The translations under genes were made by a program, and so were the position numbers. A model generated the notes under the pieces. That model was not told the origin of the DNA, searched no databases, and was given only the letters and a program-made list of their open reading frames with translations. This document shows, in pieces, positions 32,076 to 44,595 of a stretch of 64,000 nt of DNA. Positions within the stretch are counted from its first letter, which is position 1, and every line of letters starts with the position of its first letter. Source of the DNA: Amanita rubescens (taxonomy: Eukaryota > Basidiomycota > Agaricomycetes > Agaricales > Amanitaceae); contig WION01000030.1 in assembly GCA_015039365.1 (NCBI GenBank), positions 124,001-188,000 on the forward strand, written 5' to 3'.

Positions 32076-33723
32076 ACCAGAGTACAGCAATTCTGATATA
32101 ACACGATTTATGATGCGCCCGCTGAAGGCTATCCTGTGTGTGTGCATGGTGTTATCGAAGGTCTCCCACGTACCCAGCGAATAATTGATATGTGAACGCA
32201 CTTACTTAAAGCTCGGTCCCAGAAAACCGGACACGGCAACCGAGTAATAACACGCTTCATGGCGATTGAACAGCCATGACTTTTGAATTCAAAGTGCGCT
32301 CTATTTTTGTCGAGCTGGTAAAATTTCCATCACAAAGCTATTTGCCCTTCATTCTTCTTCTCCCGCGAGGCGAAGCGTGCTACTTACACCACCTTTGGTT
32401 AGGCAGTTGTCGTTTGCAACTGTCACAGCTGCAAGAATTAATTAACATTGGGCTAAGAACACTCGATCAGATTCCCTGATACCACAGCACAACCGGGGCC
32501 GAATAAGGAATGCATGTTTTTCCCAAAACCACTGTTTATCATTATCATTGACCATATCGTTCAATGTTTGATAAGTGCTGTAGAACATTTAACGTGATAA
32601 ATGCACATATACTCGCACAGCAGGAGTGCTGACATTCTGATGGATGGCAGCGCCAGACGCACGGATACTATTATCAGCGGTCGCAATTTTGTTGGACTCC
32701 CTATACTTAGGATTTACATAAGTCATTATCTATACGTCACAGCAAGCCTGAATCCCCGTAAAGGGCTCTCCCGATAGCTATTATTGATGCCCAATGATTA
32801 GCAATTGGATCGACCTAAAAGGATTCAGTGCGATCCCAACGTCACAGCAGCGTTGATGTCAACATTAGTCCGGTTCGGCTGTCAAGCCTTAGTAGGAGAC
32901 AAAACATATAGGCTGTGGGCGTGCGAACGGGACAATGAGGACAATGGGATATGATGTACTTATAGTTCGCGAGTTGCGTAATGGTCCTTTTCGTTCAGCT
33001 TCTCTGTCTCACGCGTATCTAGGAAAGCTCATGGCCATGCGATAACCACCAAATGTGAGAAACGTGGCGGCCATTCTCGGAAGGGGATTTAGCATAGATG
33101 CCCTCAGCCCGGGTGTAGGACAATGGATAATTCGCGATCGATTCTCCATGCAGAAGCAGGGGTGCGTCACAAACGCGGCTAATTAGCGGAGGTACCAAAG
33201 ATGTCGCTCTCGAAGATCGCCGTGGAAGGTAAGAGAAATCTGGCGATTAAATTTCGAGTAATTATAAGCAAGCGAAGTAGTAAGCAAGCAACAGAACGGG
33301 AAGGTGGAGCAGGAGCCTGGCATCTCTCACACACGTGTGCATAGAAAGCCGACAACGTAATCTCCTCGCAAATTTGGGCGAGGGCAAGTATAACAGTGTT
33401 AAGAATATAACAAGAAATAACTTTCCCACTGGGACTATGAGCAGCAAAAAACCGGCAATACGCAGGGTCAATGGCTGGTGGCAAACCGGTAACGGTGAAA
33501 TGGCTCGAGGCGGTGACGCGACCAAGTTGGGCGATCGGAACCTTGCGAGAGATGGCTTGCTCTTATTTGTCTCTGTTTTTCGTCAGGGAGTCGATCTAGA
33601 TCAGCATACCATATGGAGAAATTGCCAGATTGTCTACTTAAGAAGTTCCTCTCCTCGCCCGCTCTCCCTCGTCCTTCTCCCCAGCCCATACTTTAATCAC
33701 CGTCTGTCGCCCCAGTCGATAAC
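32076..33723. other. Long intergenic region, no gene recognised
   Basis: About 1.65 kb. Several short open frames lie on both strands near 33,180-33,690, but none shows conserved motifs. The last 80 bp before the Ecl1-like gene are strongly pyrimidine-rich (CTCTCC and CCCCAGCCC runs), a usual fungal core-promoter feature. The rest may hold regulatory sequence for that stress-type gene. Confidence 0.5.
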
Positions 33724-34448
33724 ATGGACACTGACTGGTGCCTCAATTGCAACCGCCGTACTGTACGCTATTTCCCACACCGTCGTTATCACCGATTGCT
33801 TACCCATAACAGGACGGTATTAATGTTTATTGTTCAGACGAGTGTAAAAAGTGGGCTGGTCCCTCTTCCCCTGTTCCCCCTCCTCAACCTTCTCGATCCT
33901 CTCCCGTACTGCCTTTCGGTGACAATGAGGAGAAAATTCCCCGTCCTAGAGTTTCTTGGGTTGGACATGGCCGAGCAGGCATACGTGCATGGGCGTCCAT
34001 GATCCCACAGCGTCCTTCCACGCGCAAATCAACAGAATATGACGGTGCTTCACTTTCCGCCGTTTCTTCCGCCTCTTCATTCCGTCCACCCAAGTTACTT
34101 TGCCGGCAACGCCCTGCTTCCCCTACTTTATGTATGTCGACTCTAACGCCCACTACTCCACCCCCTTCAAAACCTGCTGTATCCCAAAGGCAGAAAATTA
34201 TTCTGATATCGAGGCTCATGGAATGCACGGGAAGTGCAGGGACAATATCGCTATCCTCAACTATAACGGAGTCGCCGATTGCAACGCCCTCTACACGTGC
34301 AGGTCCCATCGAAAAGTACAAAGATTTTCAAGCGTCGGATCATGCCTTTTCATACGATTCTATGGGAGAAAAGCGCTCAGTGCATCACGCTCTCTTAAAA
34401 TCCCATTACATGGACAGCCTACACATCCACATTATTCCTTCTTTATAG
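33724..34448 (+). CDS. Ecl1-type life-span regulatory zinc-binding protein
   Basis: Two exons: 33,724-33,762 and 33,813-34,448, giving about 224 residues. The N-terminus MDTDWCLNCNRRT (exon 1) joins INVYCSDECKKWAG (exon 2), making the C-x2-C ... C-x3-C zinc site typical of the Ecl1/2/3 family. The rest is low-complexity, rich in Pro, Ser and Thr. In fission yeast Ecl proteins extend chronological life span and respond to sulfur, zinc or other nutrient limitation. The basidiomycete role is inferred. The long preceding intergenic region fits regulated expression. Confidence 0.85.
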
Positions 34449-35476
34449 CACCATACATTTGGGACGTTTTTTTTCAATATAAAATGATATATACACTCAC
34501 TCAGTCCTATTTACATAGCTCTACTCATACACCATAGATGCGGTTTACCCCTTTGTACTTTTATAAGTTTTGTTGTATTATCGTATTAGCTATCTACCGG
34601 TACCGATACACTTGAGGTTCTAGCGAAAAATATGCAACTATAACCTTCGTCCGTTTTTTTTTCGTCATCGTTCCTAGTTTTGGCGTAAGGAATCTGCCAC
34701 CTGCCATTAAGACTTTGTTGTGACGGAACTCAAATTACTCCTGGTTTCGTGAACCACGTCTGTCACTATGACTCCTTACCGGCCTTACCAGCCATGTATG
34801 TATTCACAAGTTCCAATGAGGATGGCCAGTGGCGAAGTCAGGAAACTGATGACAACCGTCGCCAGAGTCAGAGGTCTCCAAGCTAAGCCAAGTGAGCCCT
34901 ATGGCTATGATTTCAAATTTAAAGTTCAAGCAGCTAAACCCCTTTTGCTTGCCCTTGATACATTAAAGTGATGGTGCCAACCCGACTCAATGCAAATCTA
35001 TCATTCAATCGGTTGCCTGTCAATGCTTCGGTTTTTGCCGCGAGACCATGGCGCAGGATATGTCAAATAGGACCCCGTCTCCCGCAATGGGATGATAAGG
35101 TCCAAAGCGCATCATTTCACATCGGCTCTATTATAGATTAGTTTGCCAGACGGTCTGCTGATTAGCAAGAGAATTTTAGCGTGAATTTACCTTGACACTT
35201 GATTTGTGGCGTGGCGACCTACCTGAATGTGCGACAACCTGTGAAAGCTCTTTGAGCAATTCACCACATATTCAATGAGATGATAGGACGCCGGCTTGTT
35301 CGCCAGCGCTCGTGTGCCTTACAATTGGGACTAAGCCCTATGGATTTGAAAGGCCGTTACACCCTAGACACTGAGCCGGATCACACAGATTAAATTTAAG
35401 ACGCCGCTGCCAGAACATGGGTAGAAAGATGAATTCTTGCAAAAAGCACTAGCGACACAATTACAAAACTCCACGC
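34449..35476. other. Intergenic region between convergent genes
   Basis: About 1 kb between the stop codons of the Ecl1-like gene and SmB. There is an open frame of 67 codons (34,768-34,971, plus) without recognisable motifs. Otherwise I see only 3' untranslated-type sequence. Confidence 0.45.
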
Positions 35477-36223
35477 TCACTGTGGAGGCTGGAAGCTTTT
35501 TAAAAAAATTCGTCTTAGTTCGCAGGAATGAATGTGCACTAGAAGACTTACCCAGGTGGAGGGCCAGGGAAACCAGATGGAGGGAATGGCGCTCCTCCTG
35601 GAGGGAATCCAGGGGGCCTGAAGCCCGGAGGTGGTCCAGGCATGCCGGGCGGAGCAAAGGGCATTGGAGGCCGAGCCATAGGCGGCGGTCCCACTGAAAA
35701 AGGTTAGTATGAAAGGGATAACTGTTTCGCTATACGTACTTGGAGGCATCATACCCATACCGCGCCCCGCGGGCATACCTCTTCCCGGTCCAACAGGAAG
35801 CTTGTGGAATGGACATGATTAGGCACACAGTTAAAAACGATAACGGTAGATGCACACCGCATTTTTCTTGTCCTCGTCTACAACGGGCGGAGGTCCTTCA
35901 ACACTGATACTAACGATCGTTTCTCCTCGCAGGATCACCAAGCCGAGCGTTCTCTTGAGTTCCTGCTCTGGTGCAGTCTCTTCGCCGGCTTTTTTCTTTG
36001 GTCTCACCCTCCTAAACTCTTCGCATTCTGCAAGAACCAGGTTCATGTGTCTGTCAAATGCAAGCATTTGACCTGTGAGAGTACGACCATCGTTGATTGT
36101 GATCTTCAACCTCCAATTGATAAGACTCAGCATTCGCCCGCCCTTTGACTTTGGAGGCGGCTAATAGTCCAACACGAGGACAATGAGTGGTCGTAACAAC
36201 TGCTGATACATGGAGCTTACCAT
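35477..36223 (-). CDS. SMB1: Spliceosomal Sm core protein B (SmB)
   Basis: Five coding exons: 36,221-36,223, 35,858-36,148, 35,740-35,800, 35,552-35,693 and 35,477-35,495, for 171 residues in frame. Exon 2 has the whole Sm fold: Sm1 (INWRLKITINDGRTLTGQML, AFDRHMNLVL) and Sm2 (LGLVILRGETIVSISVEGPP). The C-terminal tail is Pro/Gly/Met-rich with repeated PPGFPP and PPPG, plus GRGMPAGRG arginine-glycine sites that are usually methylated. SmB is part of the heptameric ring on U1, U2, U4 and U5 snRNAs. The first coding exon is just the start codon. A nearer-upstream acceptor (exon 2 starting at 36,160) would add four residues and is also in frame. Confidence 0.95.
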
Positions 36224-36346
36224 CGTAGCAAATGTGGAACTGAGAAGATCAAAAAGTGGACTCGACGATTGATTCTTGCTAAATAGGGACAAATAAAGAG
36301 ACTAGTTGCGCCTCAGTACTCAGTCTCTTGACTAACACTGGCACAT

Positions 36347-37691
36347 ATGAGTAGCATTGACACCGGCATTACACGTTTGCTTGGTATGAATAGATAACTT
36401 CAATCGATTGTCCGTTCTTCATTCTATTTCCAGGCATCAAGTCACCGGTAATTTGTGCCCCAATGGCAGGTGTAAGCGGAGGCAGGTTCATCACCTTGTG
36501 AGAAACCGAGTATGTATACACAAAGCCCCTGAAAGGTGCGCTGGCTGCGCAAGTCTACCTTGGTGGCGGCTTTGGTTTCCTCGCTGCTGGTATTTATTTC
36601 TATGCTGGTATGCGATCTTGTGATCATACCATCTACCAGGCTATGACACCCCTGATAAATTCAGGGATGAAATATCCATAGCACGTTCGCAACTCAATTG
36701 TGGCGCATCGGAAAGGCTTCCAATAGGTATAGGCTTTCTGGCTTGGCAACTTGAAAAGGCACCGCCCAAAGCGCACGAGATGGTTACAATCGCGCTTGAC
36801 AACAAAGTTCAGGCGATCTGGTTAGCATTTGGACAGGATCTAGGCCAACATATTCTGTTTATTCGTGAATACGAATCCAAGTTAAAACGAGATTGGAAAG
36901 TATTGATATTTATTCAAACCTCATCTCCAGAAGAAGCGAAGACTGCAACGACCAAGTGGGAAGCAGACGTTATAGTCGCGCAAGGTTGGTGCTCTACTTA
37001 CTAGTTGCACATAAACGGGAATTTGAATTTGAATGTTATAAGGTAACGAGGCAGGGGGACATGGATACACTAAATCTTTGCCTCTATTGACGCTACTTCC
37101 AACAATTCTTGCAGCAGTGCACTCTGACCGACCTTTGGTACTTGCAGCAGGTGGCCTAGCTACAGGTGCTCAGGTAGCAGCTGTGCTTGCTCTTGGGGCA
37201 TCAGGTGCTGTTTTAGGAACGCGATTCTTGTTAACACCAGAAAGTTTCTATACGGATGCGCAGAAAAGGGCGCTGGCAGACGCAAACTCTAGTTCAACGG
37301 TTCGAACGATGGCTTTCGATTATGCCCGCAATACTCTTGGGTGGCCGGATGGCGTTGATGGAAGGGGGTTGAGAAACCGTTTGTCAGAAGTAAAACACCA
37401 TGGGTTATTCTAACATCGAACCCAGGCACTGTGGACGAGTTTGAAGGGGGCGAATCCTTGGACGTCATTCGCCGAAAGTTTGAAGAAGGTATTCGAGAAG
37501 ACGACCCAGGACGGATGCTTGTTTGGGCGGGAACTGGCGTTGGCCTCATGAAAGAGATCAAATCAGCTAAGGTGAGATCTATGTACTTTAGGGGAGACCA
37601 GCCCTGCAAGCTTGAGTCGTAGACTATCGTGCAAGAGCTACATGAGGAATGTTCCAACCGTCTGCGTGCTATTGCTACTTCATGCATTTAG
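36347..37691 (+). CDS. Nitronate monooxygenase (2-nitropropane dioxygenase family)
   Basis: Exon 1 is 36,347-36,383; exon 2 starts at 36,434; the stop is the TAG at 37,689. The FMN-binding TIM barrel is recognisable: SPVICAPMAG near the start, LGGGFGFLAAG, VIVAQGNEAGGHG (spanning an intron; it contains the usual catalytic His), LVLAAGGLATGAQVAAVLALGASGA and GTRFLLTPES. The enzyme oxidises alkyl nitronates or propionate 3-nitronate with FMN and protects against these plant and fungal toxins. The second intron is hard to place: the joint that keeps frame drops three or four residues usually found after APMAG. It is divergent from SmB (123 bp between ATGs) and convergent with pyruvate carboxylase (142 bp between stops). 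Confidence 0.9.
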
Positions 37692-37833
37692 ATTGTCACA
37701 TTGGAGGAAGCGGATACAACGTAATGAACAAATGGACTATATCGAGGCCGTTCATGACATTGAATCACATAACAGGAGCGGAAACAGTTATTTGTACAGA
37801 TCAACTACGGGGTTTTCCTTATAAATAGTTATC

Positions 37834-40800
37834 TTAGTGGACGATCTCCACGGTCAAGTCCCCTTGGTTGATGGAATCCCCTGTATCACGATAAGCAATC
37901 TAGATAGTCTACGATGAAAGGGTTTGTTTACCTTCATGAACGACAACTCTCTTGATATGGCCTGACACTGGTGCGGTTACTGCCGATTCCATCTGGCAAA
38001 TTTAGTCAGTATCTGTGTTATCAGTTGGATTAGAGTGACTAGCCTTCATTGCGCTTAGCACTGAGCAAATTGTTTGTCATAGTCATTTGCGATGTCATTC
38101 AATGATGACTTACCACAGAGTGGATCTCCTTTCAGGATCTCTTGGCCTTCTTTAACTCTCACTTCCACTACAACGCCCGACATAGGTGCACCAACGGAAC
38201 CAGGATCAGCAGTTGCTTTTTCTCGTGAAACAGTCTCCACAGCCGAGTTCTTGTCTTCAACAGATACCGCTCGGACCTGTCATGTGCGTAAGCTTAATTG
38301 TGCATAGTCCAACAAAGTCATGATGTACTTCTCCATTAACTTCGAACCAAACATCCCGCTGTGTGCGACCTTCAACAACAGGACCTACAGCCATCAACCG
38401 AATTATGAGCATTTTCCCTTTTTCAATCGAAATTTGCATTTCTTCGCCAGTTCCTGGTCGACCCATAAAGTATCGGGTAGGAACGACACTGTGGGCATGA
38501 TCAGCGTGGTTAATTCGTTTCTTTGCGCTACTTACCTCAAATCTCCATAACGTTCGATGAAGCTCTGGTATTCTTCGAAGACCTACAGGCATATTTAGCA
38601 CCTCTGATTTCGTATGTTCTGTAACTTTTGTTTGAAGTTACCTTAGGATACATAACGTATGACATCACATCGCTGTCAGTGATGTGCTTCCCAAACCTGC
38701 TCCTTAAATCTGCCTTGATCTTCTTCAACTCGAGAGGTGCCATCGTTGATCCAGGTCGACCGTCGATTCTGGGCTTATTTCTTATGACCTTTGTACGCAA
38801 AGGTTCAGGGAATCCTCCGTAAGGCTGCCCAAGGTATCCTTGGAAGAATTCCATAACGGAAGAAGGGAAATCCAGTTGGTCAGCACGTTTCAAAACATCT
38901 TGCTTGCTTAACGAATTCGATGTCATCCATTGGGCGAAGTCACCCACTACCTTCGATGAAGGGGTAACCTGAAATATAATATTCAATTATCTCCTACAGT
39001 CAAACTTTTGACTGCTCACTTTGATAATATTCCCGCACTATATGAATCAGTAAAGTAGACATAGAAAATAACGACACCTACCAGTTCATTGGCCTCTATA
39101 TACTTTTGTTTGATCTCTGCAAGAAATATCTCAGCCAGTGATAACTGGGGGAAAGGCACTATCCACGGACCAGTCCATTGGGTGCCTAGACCTAATTGTG
39201 ATGCTTGGAACTTTTAAAGGTGAGTCTTTTTGCATCAGTGCTAGTATTTGATGGCGCACCATGAGGTTCGTGTATTGGCCACCTGGCATTTCATGGTCGA
39301 AGACGCTCGAGTCGGAAGCACGTACGTTCGCCTCGAAGCAATCCATAAAGTATACGAACTTGGCTCCAATATGTGTTCAAAGCCTGGATATCTTGATATC
39401 GTATTCCTGTCCCAAGGGATGTTTGTTCCAATGCCATACACACAGCTCCCATTGCAGGTTGGGAGGTCAAACCAGACATGCCTAAGAATATCAACAACAT
39501 AAATCCGAGATCGGTTTGAGGACTAACTGTCAATGGCAACGTCGACGACGTCGGCACCTGCTGCCGCCGCGGCGATCATGCTTGCAGTAGCTATACCTGC
39601 CGTATCATGGGAATGTACATGAATTGGGAGGTCAGGGTGGGCCTTGCGGATGGCGCCGATAAGACTATAATAGATGAGGCGACGAACAAGGTAAGCTGGG
39701 TCGCTTACAGCTTCGCGGCTTCTGGCTTTAAGAGACCAGCCATATCCTTAACTCCCAGAACATGTATTCCTTCATCAACAAGTGCGTCCACAAAGTCGAG
39801 GTAATATTGTAACGTATACTTTGTCTCTTTTGGGCTGGCAACGTCTCCGCTGTAGCACACTACAGCCTCGACAACACCGCCCGCCTTTTTGGCTGCGTCT
39901 ATGCCAATGCGCATCTTGGATTTATAAGTCAAACAATAACTTTCTGATGGGACATTGACACACATTTTCTATGACGTGTATCAGTAAAAATTCAACCGAG
40001 TTCAATGGACGACATCAAACGAACCAATGTAGTTTAGCGAATCAAACACGCGGAAGATATCGAGTCCATTTTCAACCGCTTTCTTGGAGAACTCATAGAT
40101 AGCATTGTCTCTATTGCACAAGGTACGTCCGTTGAGCGCAAAGCGAGTTGCGGGATACGATACTCACGGATAACTTGTATATCCTACGCCGTTTGCGCCA
40201 CGCACCAAAGCCTGCAAAGGAATATTTGGGACCAGTTTTCGCAAAGCCCGCTTTGATACCATAAATGACCGTTAAACCGACAGAGGGTTCAGCACATACC
40301 AGACGTTCCCATGGATCCTCGTAAAGGAAGCGCATTGCAACGTCAAAGGTTGCCCCTCCCCAACACTCAATACTATAGGCATTGGCTAATGCATAACTCG
40401 TCTCCTTCGCGATATTGATCATGTCAATTGTACGAAGACGGGTGGCCAGTAGCGATTGATGAGCATCGCGCCAAGTGGTGTCCATGATCAGCACGCCAGG
40501 GTATTCGCGGACGGCTTTGGCAAAAGCCTCCGGCCCATGTTCCACGATGATATTGCGCCAACCAACTGCGCAAGGGAAAGTAGTATCCAGCGGCGAGCCT
40601 TCCGCGGTTTGCAATTTAGGTTTGACAATTTCGGTCTTGAGGCCTGGCTCTCCCTGGGGCTACACTGCATATTGCGTCTCGCATAAGTAAAGAAAACTAA
40701 CCTGTTGTCCTTTAATTGAACTGCCGTTCACAGCCAAATCTCCTAGGTATGCTAGTAATTTCTGCGCACGATTCTGACTTTGAACCAGCTTAAACAAATC

Positions 40801-42747
40801 TGGTGTATCGTCGATGAACTGAACAACGCGTTGTGAGCAGTACAGCACGACAATATTGGTCACTCACGGTTGTCCATGTCTTTCCTCCGATGAAAACATC
40901 ATGGGTAAGGAGGCGGAACAGGAAAGGAATATTTGTCTATAGTCCAGTTAAAATAAGATATATTTTGCATCTGAGAAAAGTATGCGCTACCTTTACACCG
41001 CGGATACGGAATTCAACGAGTGCACGAAGCATCTTACGACGTGCGACCTCATATGTAGTTCCGCTAACAGTGCATTTGACAAGCAAACTGTCATAATGAG
41101 GCTAAGAAGCAAAAGATCAGACGGACTGTCCCAGAAGGATGTGCAAACATACCGTAATCTGTGCTCCTGCGAATCCTGAGCTTGCATCGAGCCGAACGCC
41201 GTTGCCTCCGGCACTTCTGTAGACTTCAATTTTTCCAGTATCGGGCTGGAAACCTTGGGAGGCGTCCTCGGTCGTGATACGGCATTGAATTGCAAAACCG
41301 CGTTTTGTGATGGCTTCCTGAGTAAGGCCTAGCTGAGGCAGCGTTGCACCGGCAGAGATTTGAATCTGAGCTGCAACAATATCGATTCCAGTTATTTCCT
41401 CTGGAATTTCGATTATGAGGTTTGGCCTGAATGAAAGAGTTCTCTGCTTACCTGTGATCGTATGCTCTACTTGAATTCGGGGATTGATTTCTATGAAATA
41501 ATGTCTGCCCATCTGATCGACCAAGAATTCTGCTGTCCCTGCGTTTCTATAACCGACACTCTTCGCCAATTTAATGGCATCCAGCAAGATTGCCTGTCTA
41601 ACTTCCTCGGGTAAATGAGTCGCAGGGGCAACTTCTACCACCTTCTGGTGTCTCCGCTGTACGGAACAATCCCGTTCAAACAGGTGAATAACATTTCCAT
41701 CGGCGTCGGCAAGTAATTGGACTTCAATATGGCGGGGCCGTTCCAGGAATCGTTCTATAAACACCGTACCATCACCAAAGGCGGATTTAGCCTCACTCAC
41801 GGCTCTGGCAAACGATGGCTGGAAGTCGGATTGTTCCCTGACTACACGCATACCACGACCTCCTCCACCCATAGCGGCCTTGATTATAACTGACATTGTC
41901 CTGCCTCGGTAAGGTCCGACGCACATTATGCCTGGCACTGACCTGGAAAACCGTACTCTTTTATAAAGGATAAGCCTTCTTCATATGCGGCAACAGGGCC
42001 TGGCGTCCCGGGTACGACAGGGACACCGATTCTCATTGCTGGGACGAATAAGTTATTACCAAACCGGATGGATTGTAGCGAGTCGACTTACCCACTTGAC
42101 GGGCTTTCGTTTTGTCACCAAGCTCGTCAATGACTTCGGGAGAAGGCCCAACAAAAGCTATGCCTGCTTGTTCCACTTTCTTTGCAAACTGTGCATTCTC
42201 AGAGAGGAATCCATAACTTTGGAAACATTTGTCGATGGCTGTCACGGAAGCTGGATAATAATAACCTACCCTGGATGGATCATATCAACGCCATGCTCCA
42301 GGGCAATCCTGATGATGTCATCCTGAGCTAGATAAGCCCCCACAGGTGTCAACCCCTTCCCAACTTGATACGCCTCATCAGCCTACGCATATATCCATTC
42401 AGAAATCAAGATTGGGTAGATGGGCTTCCACCAGACCTTTTGACGGTGGGCAGATAACCTATCTTCGTAGGAATAAATGGCTACCGTGTGCATGGCAAGT
42501 TCATGCGCAGTGCGGAATACTCGGATGGCAATTTCCTAGATAAGATCACTTTGCATGCATCTATTCCGGGATGATCAAGACGTACTCCTCGATTTGCGAC
42601 CAGTATCTTTGTCAAAGGGCCACTGTGGCCAGCTGCCTTCCGACGCATCGTCTGGATGGAGTGCACGGGGGTGCCAGGTGCACTGGGTATGCCAGCAAAG
42701 GTGGAAGCAAGCCTCGGGGGATGTAACATCGATGCCAGGGTGGCCAT
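37834..42747 (-). CDS. PYC1: Pyruvate carboxylase
   Basis: A large gene with many short introns, ATG at 42,747 (an in-frame ATG also lies at 42,804) and TAA at 37,834. The domain order is that of the single-chain enzyme. The biotin carboxylase comes first ([22 protein letters not shown]-grasp loop; [32 protein letters not shown]). The carboxyltransferase barrel follows ([47 protein letters not shown]). Then come the PYC linker and a biotinyl domain with the lysine in SAMKMES, split by the last intron after AMK. It makes oxaloacetate from pyruvate, bicarbonate and ATP. The N-terminal leader is about 45 residues. Location, cytosol or mitochondrion, is uncertain. Confidence 0.97.
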
Positions 42748-42925
42748 AGATGAGAGTATAAAAGAAAAGTCGGATAGGAATTGGAGTCGCTCTTTTAAGG
42801 GCAATGGAGGGAATCAGAACGAATTATAACACCGTCCAGCTTTCGGCGTAGGTAGTAGTATTAAGTCCGATGGTAGACCGATGTGACAATACACATAAAT
42901 AGAACCTAAATACCACTACATGTCT

Positions 42926-44468
42926 CTACTCAAAAGCTCGCCGTATGCGAACGACCATGCGGGCAGACAATGGTAGTATGGTGTCCGTCTGTTCACGAGT
43001 TTCTGCCCATTTCTGATTGTTCTTCGCTACGGCATAAAGAACACCTGCAAAGAAACCCACAAGAATCGCAGATATGGATCCAAAGGTAGCTGTATCACCA
43101 AAGAACAACATCCCAGATGCTGCGACAGGTAATTTATTCAATGCACCGACCATACTGTAAACCGTGAGCCAGGTTTGACAGACGAACGTAAATACTCACC
43201 TGTAAGTGGTACTACTTGTGGTCCGCACACACCATGCAGTTGTGTACGATATACCAACTGCAGCTGCACCTGAAAAACAAATGACAAACAGTAAGAAGTT
43301 CCTTGTCTCTTGGGGACTGTGAAAGATCGTTTCAGCTAAGGCATGCAGAGAGATATGTCGACCAACAAGTTACGAGATAGATTTTCGGACCCCCAGTCTT
43401 CGACAATAAATGAAAAAATTGCCAAGATAGGTATGCTGAGTAGGTTATTATAGAACATTGAATCCCAGTCAGAAAATCCTGTTGCCTTTATTTTCTTGCG
43501 CATTGTTAGAACCTATTGAGTGTGCAAGTTTAGATTCAATTCGATAAGAGTTTATTGACTCACGTAGGCTGCGCTCGTTAGACAGTTGCAAAACATCCAT
43601 ATATAGCCAATCCCTAATCCTTGGAGGCTTCCCCTTATTGCTGGTAGATTGATGTCGGTGGCGCTGTCTATAACAGAGATAGAATCAGGAAATGCGTTTG
43701 TGAGGTCAGACCATGCTGCTATTATTGATGAGAGAACCTTTTCATCAGTTAGTTATAAAATTAAAAATACTGCAAGAATGTTGAAAATACCATGAATATA
43801 AAAGAAATGAATGTTAGTGCCGTCACTCGCCCTCCAAACCATAATACTTCTCCATATGCCTGGCCAAAGAATATAAATTGAACGCCACAAAACTCAAATG
43901 GTACAGCGTACAATTAGGATAATGGTTAAATTCTTGAATATTGTGTATACTGGTATACTAAGAAATTGCTTGTCGAGGCATCAATATGCACATCCTGATA
44001 AGGAGTGACAACTAGCTCACCAGGCTTTTTGAACCGGTATAGATAACGCTTACTAGCAATGCACTGATAGGCGACCAAGCTTTTGCATCTTCTACATCAA
44101 ATGTTCTGAAGGATATCAAGCCAAGCCTCTTCACAAAGGCCACACAACCGACACAGACAGTTGATTGTATGCATAGTAACAGGAATGTCATGGAGAAATT
44201 TGCTCCAGAAACAACGAACTACTTTATGAGCATGAAAGATGCCGCGAATTTTCGATTGACCATACTTTGTTGATCAGTGTCATCAGTATAGAGGCAAGAC
44301 AATAGCATAGGATGGGAGGCACTACAAGGTGATCAGTCGCACGCCAATGGATTGTGCACCAGTGCTCTCACCCGAAGAAGATTTCACGTCCGTTGAGATT
44401 CCAGTTTTTTTCAGCTCCGCTGCATCATCTTCTTTTGTGGCTGGTGGTCTCTCCCCGCGAGTGATCAT
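42926..44468 (-). CDS. VRG4: GDP-mannose transporter, Vrg4 type
   Basis: A multi-exon membrane protein of the nucleotide-sugar transporter family with an ATG at 44,468 (MITRGERPP). A short cytosolic tail is followed by about ten hydrophobic segments. The two GDP-mannose recognition motifs known from yeast Vrg4 are present: FYNN in the lumenal half and GALNK near the C-terminus ([15 protein letters not shown]). The last part, [21 protein letters not shown], is conserved. The protein exchanges GDP-mannose for GMP across the Golgi membrane and feeds glycoprotein and glycolipid mannosylation. It reads tandem after pyruvate carboxylase on the minus strand and is divergent from the PQ-loop gene. 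Confidence 0.95.
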
Positions 44469-44595
44469 TCGGTCAACGTCCCTGCACCAGACTATACCTC
44501 ACGGAAGGAGTATGAATCAGTAGGGGTAATGGTAAGTGTCAAGTGAGATGTGGCGCTGCTGGCACGGCTAATTCCTATTTTGGTAAACTTCAACA
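44469..44595. promoter_or_regulatory. 127-bp bidirectional promoter, VRG4 and PQ-loop gene
   Basis: The space between the two start codons. No obvious TATA motif. Both genes encode endomembrane proteins, so shared control is plausible. Confidence 0.5.

Noticed and set aside
32076..33723. tRNA or other small RNA gene in the long intergenic region
   Set aside because: I looked for a GGTTCGAATCC-type B box with a matching A box and found none; no stable cloverleaf was evident.
33335..33823. 162-codon plus-strand frame before the Ecl1-like gene
   Set aside because: No motifs, and it runs through the pyrimidine-rich promoter and the Ecl1 first intron in another frame.
34768..34971. Small 67-codon gene between Ecl1-like and SmB
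   Set aside because: No conserved motif, no splice context, and it lies between two 3' ends where short frames are expected by chance.
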